Below, one piece after another: positions 16,777-23,981 of a stretch of 29,027 bases of DNA. How positions within the stretch are numbered: position 1 is the first letter of the stretch; every line of letters starts with the position of its first letter. The notes under the pieces were generated by a model, which saw only the letters and a list, made by a program, of their open reading frames with translations, ran no database searches and had not been told where the DNA came from. A program made the position numbers and the translations under genes. The stretch covers positions 1 to 29,027 of the forward strand of contig JAGCSE010000239.1 of NCBI GenBank assembly GCA_017964325.1. The letters run 5' to 3'. This stretch comes from Victivallales bacterium. Lineage in GTDB: Bacteria; Verrucomicrobiota; Lentisphaeria; Oligosphaerales; Oligosphaeraceae.

Positions 16777-18906
16777 ATGGAAAATTCGATTTACACCTTT
16801 GGAACGCAGTATCTTAGAGGATATAGTCCTGACCGCTCACAGTGGGCGAGGGATTTGAGACTCATTTCAGAACTGCATTTCAACACCATCCGTGTCTGGC
16901 TCGTCTGGGGGATACTCGAACCTGCGGATGGACAGGTGGATTTCGACTATATCGATGAGATTCTCAAGCTGGCGGAACAGAACCATTTGCGTGTCATTTT
17001 CCTTTTCCATCTGCATTCCGCCCCCGAATGGGCCATCCGCAAACACCGTGACTGCTGGTATGTCGATCAACATGGAAGGCCGTTCGAGCCGTCGGCACGG
17101 GCAAACACGCCATCGGGCGGATGGCCTGGGCTCTGTCCAGACCATGTCGTCGTACAGCAGTTGGAGGAGCGTTTCATCAAGGCGGTCTGCGAATATGTCG
17201 GTGATCGCGCGTTCGCATACGAACCAATCAACGAGCCCCATGCGTGGGTCGATATGGCACAGAATCCGCAAGGCTATTTTTGTTTTTGTGAAGAGACGCG
17301 GAACCTCTTTCGAGCTTGGCTTCAAAGGCGTTACGGCACATTGGAAGCTCTCGAAAAGGCGTGGGGGCATCGGTTTACGGACTGGCAGGATGTCCGCCCC
17401 CCGACATGGCTGTTCGGCTATGCGGATACAGTGGATTGGCGGCTGTTCATGACGGAGAACATCGCGGAGCTGGTCAAACGGCGTACCGATTGCATTCGTC
17501 GCTATTCGCGCGTGCAGGTCATCGCCCATGCGTGGGGTGGTGGCACTGTGACTTGCGGCCAGTTGGGGACGATGGCCTTCGACGATTGGAAAAATTCACA
17601 GTCGCTGGACAAGTGGGGCTGTAGCGCGTTTCCGTCGAGCATCAAGCATACGTGCAACGTTGGATTGAGCATGGATGCCACGCGGTCTGCGGCGTGCGGG
17701 AAGGAATTTTGGCAGTCTGAGCTGTCGGCAGGCGATGTGTCGGGCGGGTTGCGGCGTGGATTCTACACGAGTCCTGAAACGTTTTCCATCTGGTGTTGGG
17801 AAGCCATCGGCCACGGCAGTAAGGGATTGCTGTTCTGGCAGTTCCGAAAAGAGTCGTATGGCAATGAAAGCGGTGCATACGGTTTGACGGATTATCAGGG
17901 GAATCCATCGCCAAGGGCACTGGCGGCTTCGAAAATTGCCAAGACGCTGAACGATCATGCAGAACTCTTCAACATGGCGGAGATGCCGCAGTCGGAAGTC
18001 GCCATTTTGTTCAGCTACCAGAGCATCATGCTCAATTGGGCGGAGTTTCGCAACAACAACCTGTCCGTTGATGCCATAGGCGGATATTATCGGGCGTTTT
18101 GGGAGCAGAACATTCCTGTTGATATTCTTCATGAGGAGTTTACGACGGCGGAGACACTGGCAAGATACAAATTGGTTGTCCTGCCATGTCCATTCACTTT
18201 ACCGCAACGCATCACGGAGTTGCTGAAGGATTTTGCAACCAACGGCGGAACCGTGCTTTCCGATCCCATGCTGTGCCTGTGGGATGAACACCAACGGCTG
18301 TCCGACCACGTGCCTGGCAATGGATTGCATACGTTGTTCGGTTGCGAGGAGAAATCGTTGGCGACAGGCAGTCAAAATGCTTTTGACGTGTTTGCGAACG
18401 GGCGGAAAATCAGCCTGAAGAATTCGTTTGCAAGGGAGACGTGGAATGTTGCGCGAAGCGATGTTCGAACGCTAGTCGCGAACGGGGAAGGGGAGGCGAT
18501 GGTGGTCGATGCGCCGTGTGGTGCAGGCCATGCCGTGCTGTCTGGACTCAGTTTGGGCAACATGGCTTCGCAGCAGGTGTCCATCAGCGATGATTTCCAT
18601 CGCGAAGGTGCGGAGCAGGTCAATGAAGGAGCATTGGAGCTGATTCTGGAAGTGGCGAATTTGGCGGGGGTTGCATGTCCGTTTGAAACAGCTCCGAACA
18701 TCCGTGTCCGTCATTTGGTTTCTGGACGACACCACATCCTGATTGCTTACGATTTCCAGCGGAAGGAAGCGGAATGCGCATTCCGCTTTACGGCGGCGGG
18801 TAATTCGCCATGGAAGAATCTTCTTGATGGTTCAGAGGGTGTCTTCCGCAACGGAGAAACGATGCTGTCATTCAAGCCGAATGAAATCAAGGTGATGTTA
18901 CTGTAG
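16777..18906 (+). CDS. Glycoside hydrolase family 42 (beta-galactosidase-like)
   Basis: GH42 enzymes are retaining beta-galactosidases (some act on alpha-L-arabinopyranosides) with a TIM barrel, a trimerisation domain and a C-terminal beta-domain. In this 709-residue protein the barrel starts with WARDLRLISELHFNTIRVWL. The acid/base is E153 in PINEPHAW and the nucleophile is E315 in FWQSELSAGD; this spacing matches characterised GH42 enzymes. A Rossmann-like trimerisation segment (YKLVVLPCPFTLP, NGGTVLSDP) follows from about residue 465. There is no signal peptide, so it is probably cytoplasmic. Start: GGAG at 16767-16770 is 6 bases before ATG 16777. An alternative ATG at 16744 overlaps the previous stop (TAATG) and would add 11 residues. 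The exact glycan is unknown. Confidence 0.88.
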   Translation: MENSIYTFGTQYLRGYSPDRSQWARDLRLISELHFNTIRVWLVWGILEPADGQVDFDYIDEILKLAEQNHLRVIFLFHLHSAPEWAIRKHRDCWYVDQHGRPFEPSARANTPSGGWPGLCPDHVVVQQLEERFIKAVCEYVGDRAFAYEPINEPHAWVDMAQNPQGYFCFCEETRNLFRAWLQRRYGTLEALEKAWGHRFTDWQDVRPPTWLFGYADTVDWRLFMTENIAELVKRRTDCIRRYSRVQVIAHAWGGGTVTCGQLGTMAFDDWKNSQSLDKWGCSAFPSSIKHTCNVGLSMDATRSAACGKEFWQSELSAGDVSGGLRRGFYTSPETFSIWCWEAIGHGSKGLLFWQFRKESYGNESGAYGLTDYQGNPSPRALAASKIAKTLNDHAELFNMAEMPQSEVAILFSYQSIMLNWAEFRNNNLSVDAIGGYYRAFWEQNIPVDILHEEFTTAETLARYKLVVLPCPFTLPQRITELLKDFATNGGTVLSDPMLCLWDEHQRLSDHVPGNGLHTLFGCEEKSLATGSQNAFDVFANGRKISLKNSFARETWNVARSDVRTLVANGEGEAMVVDAPCGAGHAVLSGLSLGNMASQQVSISDDFHREGAEQVNEGALELILEVANLAGVACPFETAPNIRVRHLVSGRHHILIAYDFQRKEAECAFRFTAAGNSPWKNLLDGSEGVFRNGETMLSFKPNEIKVMLL

Positions 18907-18914
18907 TGTTTTAA

Positions 18915-18958
18915 GCACCACAGATTAAACAGATTGTCTTGCCGCCGTAGGCTACGGT
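18915..18958 (+). repeat. Dispersed intergenic repeat, copy C
   Basis: CACCACAGATTAAACAGATT then CTTGCCGCCGTAGGCTACGG, the last 13 bases being a near-perfect palindrome (18945-18957). It follows directly on the GH42 stop, as copy B follows the galM stop. The rest of the convergent gap to 19100 has several AGCTTT/AGCTTA-like short repeats (about 18980-19010) but no gene and no convincing terminator. Confidence 0.55.
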
Positions 18959-19100
18959 GCTGTTGAGTCTGTATTTGCATTTAAGCTTTCAGCTTTAAGC
19001 TCTTAGCTCCGTGAAATGGATGGCCTCCGGCGGCTCGGCGTTTTGAAAGCGCTTCGCGTTGAGATTTCTAGAAAATGAACAATCGCGTAGGTTGAAAAAA

Positions 19101-21092
19101 TCAAAACTCGAAATACATAATGCGGACAGCCGTGCCGGAACTGGCGGCAGTGTGCTTATCGGAGACGGTGATTTTCATGGTGTGCGGAGCGTTTTTGTCC
19201 AACTCATCGGCGAAGACGATGGAATACGGGTAGTGAAGTCCAGAACTGTAGGGATGGTAGAGGTCGAAATCTTTTGGCGGCTGGTTGTCGATGGAGACAT
19301 GAACGGTTCCTGCATCAGGGCCTGCTAGAAGGAAGATGCCGATGCGCGAACTTTGGAAGGATAGCGACAGCGTGGCACCAGGTATTGAAGTGTATATCAT
19401 TGGATACGAGGCGAATGTCTTGCGGAATGAACCTTTGAGAGTATTCCAGTCAGGCTGGCCTATTGTCCAATTTTCATCCAATTTGGCTTGTTGCGGCATG
19501 ACAAGACGTGCATCTTCCAGGCAGAAGGGATCCATCGGTATGGGGAGTTTTCTTTCTGGAAGCGGTTGGTTTGCGGCACGTCTGGCTTGGGCTTGCAGAA
19601 GGCAGGCAACGTCATCGCCATAGATTGCGGCACCGAATGGGGCAGGGTGGACGCCGCCGAATTTCCTCCAATCAAATTCGCCATGCTGCATACGCTGCTG
19701 GACGTCTGCCGCGAAATTGATGGAGGGGATGTGGTAATAGTCCGCAACTTCTTCGTGGGCAGCGATTTCGTGCGGGATGACACCAGGCTTCCGCGTGTTG
19801 TCGTAAGCGACAGGGGCTTCATTGATATTGACAGAGCCTTTGGCATAGTTGGCGAGATGGGATTCGTTGGCACTGTACAGGAAGACAATGTCGCAGTTGG
19901 GGCTATGCTTAAGAGTCTGTCTGACAATGCCTTCCATGGCACGTTTCGAACGTGTGGCGGGAAAATGGCCGTCTTGGTTGTCATTGACGGCGAATTCCAC
20001 GAACAGCAGATTCAATTGTCCTTCTGGGACTTTGACCAGGATGTCCTTGTGGAGTCGGAAAGCTCCTGTGTCGGAGCAAGTTGAACTGATGCCCGCATTG
20101 ATGAAATTGAAATTACAGGCAGGATACAATTCCTTTAACTTGTTCTCAATGAGGCGGGTATAGCCGTTCATCTCCGTAATGGAACCTCCGAGGAATGCGA
20201 CATTTGCCGTTGTTTGCGATTGGAATGCACGGCATGATGCGGCAAGATTGCCGTTGTGGAGGTTGATGAAGTCATTTTCACCGATACTGTACGCTTTTAA
20301 GAAATTGACGATGACGGACGGATCTTTGAGGCTGTGCGGGTGGTGTTCGCAGTGATGCTTGGAAATGACACGGATGGGGCCGCCGAGCTTGCGGTAACGT
20401 TCGGCCAAAATGTTGATGTTTTCGACCATTGGTACGACGGAATCCGCTTCACCGCAGACGGCGAGCACGGGAATCTTTTGTGCGGCGAGGGGCTCTAGAT
20501 TGTCAAATGGTTGATCTGCATACGTTTTCGCCTGTTCGACGGTCAGGCCGTAGGCCTTCAGGCATTGGGCGGCATCGCCAGGAGTGTTTTTATTTGGGGC
20601 GAGCGGCCATGATTTGAAATCGCAGACCGGAGCGTCTGGATAGAGTGCGGCGACTTTATCCGGATTCATCTTGGCCCAATTGAAGATGATGAGGCCGCCG
20701 CGGCTCATGCCTTCCAAGACTGGCTTAGGTGAAAAATGGAGCTGTTTTACAAGAAAGTCATAGAATTGATTCCATCTTTCGACGGCGGACGGTGCGCCGA
20801 AAAGTCCTGCGACATCGTGATATACGAGATGGAAACCGCTTTGAAGAAGGGCGATGTCCGTCTGCGGTTCGTGGCCGAAAAAGCGGGCACGCCAGACCCA
20901 TGGGATATCTGGATGAGTCTGCTTTGGCATAACGACGATGGATTGGACGCCGTTGAAGGAGAAATCGTAGCGGTCAAATCCGTGGAATGTGGATTGGGTG
21001 ACAGGCTGCGGCAGGTTGGCTGGGATGTTCTGGGCGATGGCGGTGGAGGAGAGGATGGCGGTGGTCATGAGAAATGTCAGGATTTTGTTCAT
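19101..21092 (-). CDS. Secreted double hydrolase: alpha/beta-hydrolase plus SGNH/GDSL esterase
   Basis: A 663-residue protein with signal peptide (residues 1-20, ending AIA). Domain 1 (about 30-270) is an alpha/beta-hydrolase with nucleophile S130 in GMSRGG, a likely acid D217 in GEADSVVP, and a His in the KHHCEHHPH cluster (246-253). Domain 2 (about 295-500) is SGNH-like: S304 in GGSIT, G334 in NAG, N370 in FAVND, and H482 in GGVHP. The usual DxxH of the last block reads GxxH here, so the catalytic Asp is missing or elsewhere. A C-terminal beta-sandwich (about 525-663) resembles the accessory domains of such esterases. Deacetylation of plant or mucin glycans is the likely role, unproven. It is the only minus-strand gene, convergent with GH42, and has no clear Shine-Dalgarno. 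Confidence 0.8.
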   Translation of the reverse strand: MNKILTFLMTTAILSSTAIAQNIPANLPQPVTQSTFHGFDRYDFSFNGVQSIVVMPKQTHPDIPWVWRARFFGHEPQTDIALLQSGFHLVYHDVAGLFGAPSAVERWNQFYDFLVKQLHFSPKPVLEGMSRGGLIIFNWAKMNPDKVAALYPDAPVCDFKSWPLAPNKNTPGDAAQCLKAYGLTVEQAKTYADQPFDNLEPLAAQKIPVLAVCGEADSVVPMVENINILAERYRKLGGPIRVISKHHCEHHPHSLKDPSVIVNFLKAYSIGENDFINLHNGNLAASCRAFQSQTTANVAFLGGSITEMNGYTRLIENKLKELYPACNFNFINAGISSTCSDTGAFRLHKDILVKVPEGQLNLLFVEFAVNDNQDGHFPATRSKRAMEGIVRQTLKHSPNCDIVFLYSANESHLANYAKGSVNINEAPVAYDNTRKPGVIPHEIAAHEEVADYYHIPSINFAADVQQRMQHGEFDWRKFGGVHPAPFGAAIYGDDVACLLQAQARRAANQPLPERKLPIPMDPFCLEDARLVMPQQAKLDENWTIGQPDWNTLKGSFRKTFASYPMIYTSIPGATLSLSFQSSRIGIFLLAGPDAGTVHVSIDNQPPKDFDLYHPYSSGLHYPYSIVFADELDKNAPHTMKITVSDKHTAASSGTAVRIMYFEF

Positions 21093-21215
21093 GGTTTGAT
21101 GATGGTTGATTGAATGTCAATGCAATGACAATATATAAATGTATAGAGAAAATGCTGTAAAACCACAGAAAAAGATGAAAAAATGCAAAAAAAGTAAAAA
21201 ATAGATAAGAAAAGA

Positions 21216-21244
21216 GTGGCACAAATTAGAAAACGGTGTAAATT
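21216..21244 (+). promoter_or_regulatory. Promoter for tRNA-Cys
   Basis: GTGGCA at 21216-21221 (4 of 6 match to TTGACA) and TAAATT at 21239-21244, 17 bases apart. The block around the -10 (CGGTGTAAATTAA) resembles the tRNA-Val promoter (CGCGGTAAATTAA). The remaining gap 21093-21215 is A-rich and carries no gene. Confidence 0.6.
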
Positions 21245-21260
21245 AATATCGTATTTCCAA

Positions 21261-21335
21261 GGCGTGGTAGCCAAGTGGTAAGGCAAGGGTCTGCAAAACC
21301 CTCATTCACCGGTCCGAATCCGGTCCACGCCTCCA
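21261..21335 (+). tRNA. tRNA-Cys (anticodon GCA)
   Basis: Acceptor arm GGCGTGG (21261-21267) pairs with CCACGCC (21325-21331); the discriminator is T21332 and CCA is encoded (21333-21335). The anticodon arm AGGGT-CTGCAAA-ACCCT gives anticodon GCA. The T arm CCGGT-CCGAATC-CGG is intact. It is preceded by a promoter and followed by a terminator, so it is a stand-alone unit. Confidence 0.97.
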
Positions 21336-21389
21336 AAATTCAGTTTTTTGCCCATATATGGCAGAAGAAGAATATGTTACCTACTCGGA

Positions 21390-21425
21390 AATTCCATTCG
21401 CTTTTCAAAGGAGTGGGATTTTTTT
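21390..21425 (+). terminator. Intrinsic terminator after tRNA-Cys
   Basis: AATTCCATTC (21390-21399) pairs with GAGTGGGATT (21411-21420) through ten pairs including two G-U, and is followed by a run of seven T. It would end the tRNA-Cys transcript before the downstream two-gene unit. Confidence 0.65.
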
Positions 21426-21482
21426 GTATATAGGCAGGGAATGGTTTTGAATCAAATGCGTTGATTGGTTTTAGGATATTCG

Positions 21483-21836
21483 ATGGGCAAGAAGCTGACA
21501 GATTACGATGACTTTGATGACGATATAGTCATAGACAAGAAGTTGAAGCGCAAATTGGCGCGTCAGGCTGCCAAGGAAGAACAGCAGCAGCAACAGCAGC
21601 AATCTGCAGGTCCTGCGCAGGATGACACGATGAGCCGTGTGGCTCTGTTGTGCCAAGAGAACCGTTGGCGCGAAGCGGTGCAGTTGTGCCGTCAGTCTTT
21701 GGAGGAGGCTGAGAAGAAGGAGGATGTTGATTTGGTGTTTACGCTGCAGATGGCATTGCCGAAGCTGGAGTATTCCTTGCGTCGTCAAATGGTTGCGGCG
21801 TTGGTAAATGGTATGAAGAACATGAATCTGGAATAG
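21483..21836 (+). CDS. Unknown small protein with poly-Gln run and TPR-like helices
   Basis: A 117-residue protein I do not recognise. It has an acidic N-terminus (TDYDDFDDDIVID), a basic stretch (KKLKRKLARQAAK), and seven consecutive Gln encoded by mixed CAG/CAA codons. After a short linker comes a helical C-terminal part (LLCQENRWREAVQLCRQSLE and the next helix) that resembles a single tetratricopeptide-like hairpin. No signal peptide or membrane segment is seen. The ATG at 21483 is chosen because AGGAT lies just upstream; an in-frame start at 21465 would add six residues. The gene for a long coiled-coil protein starts 13 bases after its stop, so the two products probably work together. Function unknown. 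Confidence 0.75.
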   Translation: MGKKLTDYDDFDDDIVIDKKLKRKLARQAAKEEQQQQQQQSAGPAQDDTMSRVALLCQENRWREAVQLCRQSLEEAEKKEDVDLVFTLQMALPKLEYSLRRQMVAALVNGMKNMNLE

Positions 21837-21849
21837 GAGACCCGCCTGG

Positions 21850-23229
21850 ATGTTGGAGAACAATGAAAAAATCCAGGGCGTGAACTTGTCAGCGGTGTAC
21901 AGCGGCATGGTCAAGGAGTTGCCTTGGTCTGTTATGCTGGCATACATCAATGCGAACGCCAACTTGTTGAAGATGTGTACGATTGGTGGGCATCGTTTGG
22001 ATCCCAACAAGCGTGAACGATTTGAGAAGATCATCAATCGCGAAGCGGAGAAGGCGAATTATTCGGAAATCGTGTGCAACGGTGTCTTCGCATCGTGGTA
22101 TCCCGTGCATACGGAACTGCACAAGGGATTGGAGGATTATTTCCATTCGGACGAATACAAAGCCTATCGCGAAGGGCTTGGCCTGGGCGAAGACGATTAT
22201 GTCCTGCCAGACGAGAAAATGGATTCGATGTTCCGTGTGGAGGATATTGGCTTCTGGCGTATCCTGCTCTGTTTCAGTCCTTTGAAATTTACAAAAGCCC
22301 AAGCGGACAAGATTCTCAACAACAAGGAAGGCAGTGCTGAACTTGTTGACAGACTAAAGACGTTGGAAGCGGAACTGGCGGCGACACAGCGCAAAGTCGA
22401 ACAGGCGACAGCTGAAGCGGAACGTCTGCGCAAGAAGCAGTCGGAAGATGCGAACGAGATTCAGGAATTGAAGAAGGCGAATCGCCAATACCGTTCGGAT
22501 TTGGAAAACACGCAGCGCAAATTGGAAAGCTCCCAGGCGGAGATTCGTCATTCCAGCCAGCGGGCGTCCGAAGCGAGCGCGAAAATTGAGGAAATCGAAG
22601 CGCATGTCCGCGATGAATCGCAACGTGCGATTGCACGTGTCCAGAATGAATTGGATCGTGTGACGAAGGAGCTGCAAAGCTGGCAGAGCCGTTATCAGGA
22701 GCAGAAGACCGCCAACCGCCAGCTAGAAGAAGGAATGGCCGAAGCGGATAAGAACCGCCAGAAGGCAGAGACCGAAAAAGCTGAAATGGAGAAGGAAGTT
22801 TCGGAATGCCAAGGCTTTGCGGACATTATTCTCTCTCGTATCAATTGGCCTCAGATTGGGGCGGCAATGAAGCTTGCCACAGCATATCGCAAGAATTTGA
22901 ACAGTTTGCTGAAGAAATTGAATTACGAAGAGGACAGGACGTTGACCATAGAAGGGACGTTGCCTGAATTCTGGAACAACTTGTCCGCAGGGGATGCATC
23001 ACTGATCAAGAAGTTGGCGAACAGCTCCATGGAGGAGTTGGCGACTGGTGACATCAACGCCTATTGGCAGGAAGTCAGCGGGCAGTTCAAGGATGTCGTT
23101 CAGAATATGGAAGCTCGCTTGGCGTTGCTGAATATCATGCAAGACCTTTTCTTCCAGACGCTTGAAATGAGCGATCTGGATGTCGCAAAGTTGCCGAGCA
23201 AGTCCAAGGCGAAAAAAAAGAGTGAATAA
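21850..23229 (+). CDS. Unknown coiled-coil protein, partner of the upstream small gene
   Basis: A 459-residue protein without a recognisable family motif. It has a globular N-terminal domain (1-158, rich in Trp and Tyr, with LPWSVMLAYINANANLL, GHRLDPNKRERFEK and VEDIGFWRILLCFSPLKF). A long charged coiled coil follows (about 161-318, heptads rich in Ala, Glu, Lys, Arg, Gln). A helical C-terminal domain (321-445, INWPQIGAAMKLATAYRKNL) ends in a Lys-rich tail (KSKAKKK). No signal peptide or membrane helix is present, so it is presumably cytoplasmic. AGGAGA at 21835-21840, overlapping the end of the upstream gene, lies 9 bases before the ATG. A structural, scaffold or chromosome-related role is conceivable, but nothing in the sequence fixes it. 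The unit is bracketed by two tRNA genes. Confidence 0.8.
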   Translation: MLENNEKIQGVNLSAVYSGMVKELPWSVMLAYINANANLLKMCTIGGHRLDPNKRERFEKIINREAEKANYSEIVCNGVFASWYPVHTELHKGLEDYFHSDEYKAYREGLGLGEDDYVLPDEKMDSMFRVEDIGFWRILLCFSPLKFTKAQADKILNNKEGSAELVDRLKTLEAELAATQRKVEQATAEAERLRKKQSEDANEIQELKKANRQYRSDLENTQRKLESSQAEIRHSSQRASEASAKIEEIEAHVRDESQRAIARVQNELDRVTKELQSWQSRYQEQKTANRQLEEGMAEADKNRQKAETEKAEMEKEVSECQGFADIILSRINWPQIGAAMKLATAYRKNLNSLLKKLNYEEDRTLTIEGTLPEFWNNLSAGDASLIKKLANSSMEELATGDINAYWQEVSGQFKDVVQNMEARLALLNIMQDLFFQTLEMSDLDVAKLPSKSKAKKKSE

Positions 23230-23252
23230 TGCGTGAAATTTCGCGAGTTTCG

Positions 23253-23280
23253 TTGACAAAACTGAAAATCGCGGTAAATT
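23253..23280 (+). promoter_or_regulatory. Promoter for tRNA-Val
   Basis: A perfect TTGACA (23253-23258) and TAAATT (23275-23280) are separated by 16 bases. Transcription would start near 23287, about 15 bases before the tRNA. Confidence 0.75.
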
Positions 23281-23301
23281 AAAAAATGTATTGATAATTA
23301 T

Positions 23302-23379
23302 GTGCGACTAGCTCAGTTTGGTTAGAGCGCTACCTTGACACGGTAGAGGTCGGCGATTCGAGTTCGCCGTCGCACACCA
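23302..23379 (+). tRNA. tRNA-Val (anticodon GAC)
   Basis: Acceptor arm GTGCGAC (23302-23308) pairs with GTCGCAC (23369-23375); discriminator A23376 and an encoded CCA follow. The anticodon arm CTACC-TTGACAC-GGTAG gives anticodon GAC, valine. D-loop and T-loop (TTCGAGT) are normal. Confidence 0.97.
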
Positions 23380-23388
23380 ATAATTTAG

Positions 23389-23417
23389 ACGCCCTGCGGA
23401 AACAGGGCGTTTTTTTT
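23389..23417 (+). terminator. Intrinsic terminator after tRNA-Val
   Basis: ACGCCCTG (23389-23396) and CAGGGCGT (23403-23410) form a perfect 8-base-pair stem with a CGGAAA loop, followed by eight T. It starts 9 bases after the tRNA 3' end. Confidence 0.93.
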
Positions 23418-23527
23418 GTGTGAAAGGCAGGGGAAAATTCCACAATCAAATTATTGATTAGGAACCGTGAAAGGCGTGGAGCGGTCGCTGGCCGCAACCA
23501 AATAATCATCATGCAATCTTTTCCTCT

Positions 23528-23662
23528 CTGTCTTATCGTCTCATGTCAAACCGCGCGATGGCGGTGCCATTGCGCCTTCTACTGGGGGCATGAGACGTGA
23601 GACGTGAGACGTGAGACGTGAGACGTGAGACGTGAGACGTGAGATAGGAGACGATTAGACAG
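23528..23662. repeat. Inverted repeat enclosing a heptamer array
   Basis: CTGTCTTATCGTCTC (23528-23542) and GAGACGATTAGACAG (23648-23662) are complementary at 14 of 15 positions. The match extends outwards imperfectly through CCTC/AGG and TTTT/AAAA. The array at 23592-23640 lies between the arms, nearer the right one. The layout is like a small non-autonomous mobile element or a cruciform-forming repeat. No target duplication was recognised and no ORF lies inside. Confidence 0.6.
23592..23640. repeat. Heptanucleotide tandem array, unit GAGACGT, 7 exact copies
   Basis: Seven perfect GAGACGT units in 49 bases, followed by a diverged unit (GAGATAG) and GAGACGA. The unit length is the same as the AATTAAC array at 28-128 although the sequence differs. 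Confidence 0.95.
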
Positions 23663-23742
23663 CAGGAAAAATTTTTGTGAAAAAACAAGAAAATGAACGA
23701 TAGTAGTACGAAAATTACGAACAATTAAGATGTTCGGAAATT

Positions 23743-23795
23743 CAGATTACACAGATTCACACGGATTTTTTCATGGAACGCCTCGTCGCCGTTGG
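23743..23795 (+). repeat. Dispersed intergenic repeat, copy D
   Basis: CAGATTACACAGATTCACAC, then a T-run, TTCATGGA and GCCTCGTCGCCGTTGG. It is the closest relative of copy A (159-221, minus). Confidence 0.6.
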
Positions 23796-23806
23796 CTTAG
23801 AAAAAT

Positions 23807-23860
23807 CTAGAGGCACCAGAAAGGCTAGAGATATCAGAAAATCTAGAAAGACTAGAGGCT
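23807..23860. repeat. Degenerate 9-base tandem repeat with CTAGA cores
   Basis: Six successive 9-base units can be read: CTAGAGGCA, CCAGAAAGG, CTAGAGATA, TCAGAAAAT, CTAGAAAGA and CTAGAGGCT. CTAG cores lie at 23807, 23825, 23843 and 23852, that is exactly 18, 18 and 9 bases apart. No gene is evident in the rest of the 23418-23981 gap. Confidence 0.7.
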
Positions 23861-23906
23861 TTAAAAAACGAAAACGGTCAAAATGTGGAATCACGCAACT
23901 TGCCAA

Positions 23907-23935
23907 TTGACGGTCATGGTGTAATGTTATAGATA
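23907..23935 (+). promoter_or_regulatory. Candidate promoter for the SIS-glycosidase gene
   Basis: TTGACG (23907-23912) and TAGATA (23930-23935) are 17 bases apart, about 50 bases before the ATG at 23982. The -10 match is only moderate. Confidence 0.35.
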
Positions 23936-23981
23936 AGATGTTTCTATTGTTTTCCAGACAAGTCAAAAAAGGATTTCAGGC

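Noticed and set aside
21261..23379. Genomic island integrated at a tRNA gene
   Set aside because: Two unknown genes are bracketed by tRNAs, but there is no integrase, no duplicated tRNA 3' end and no shift in base composition; kept only as a possibility.
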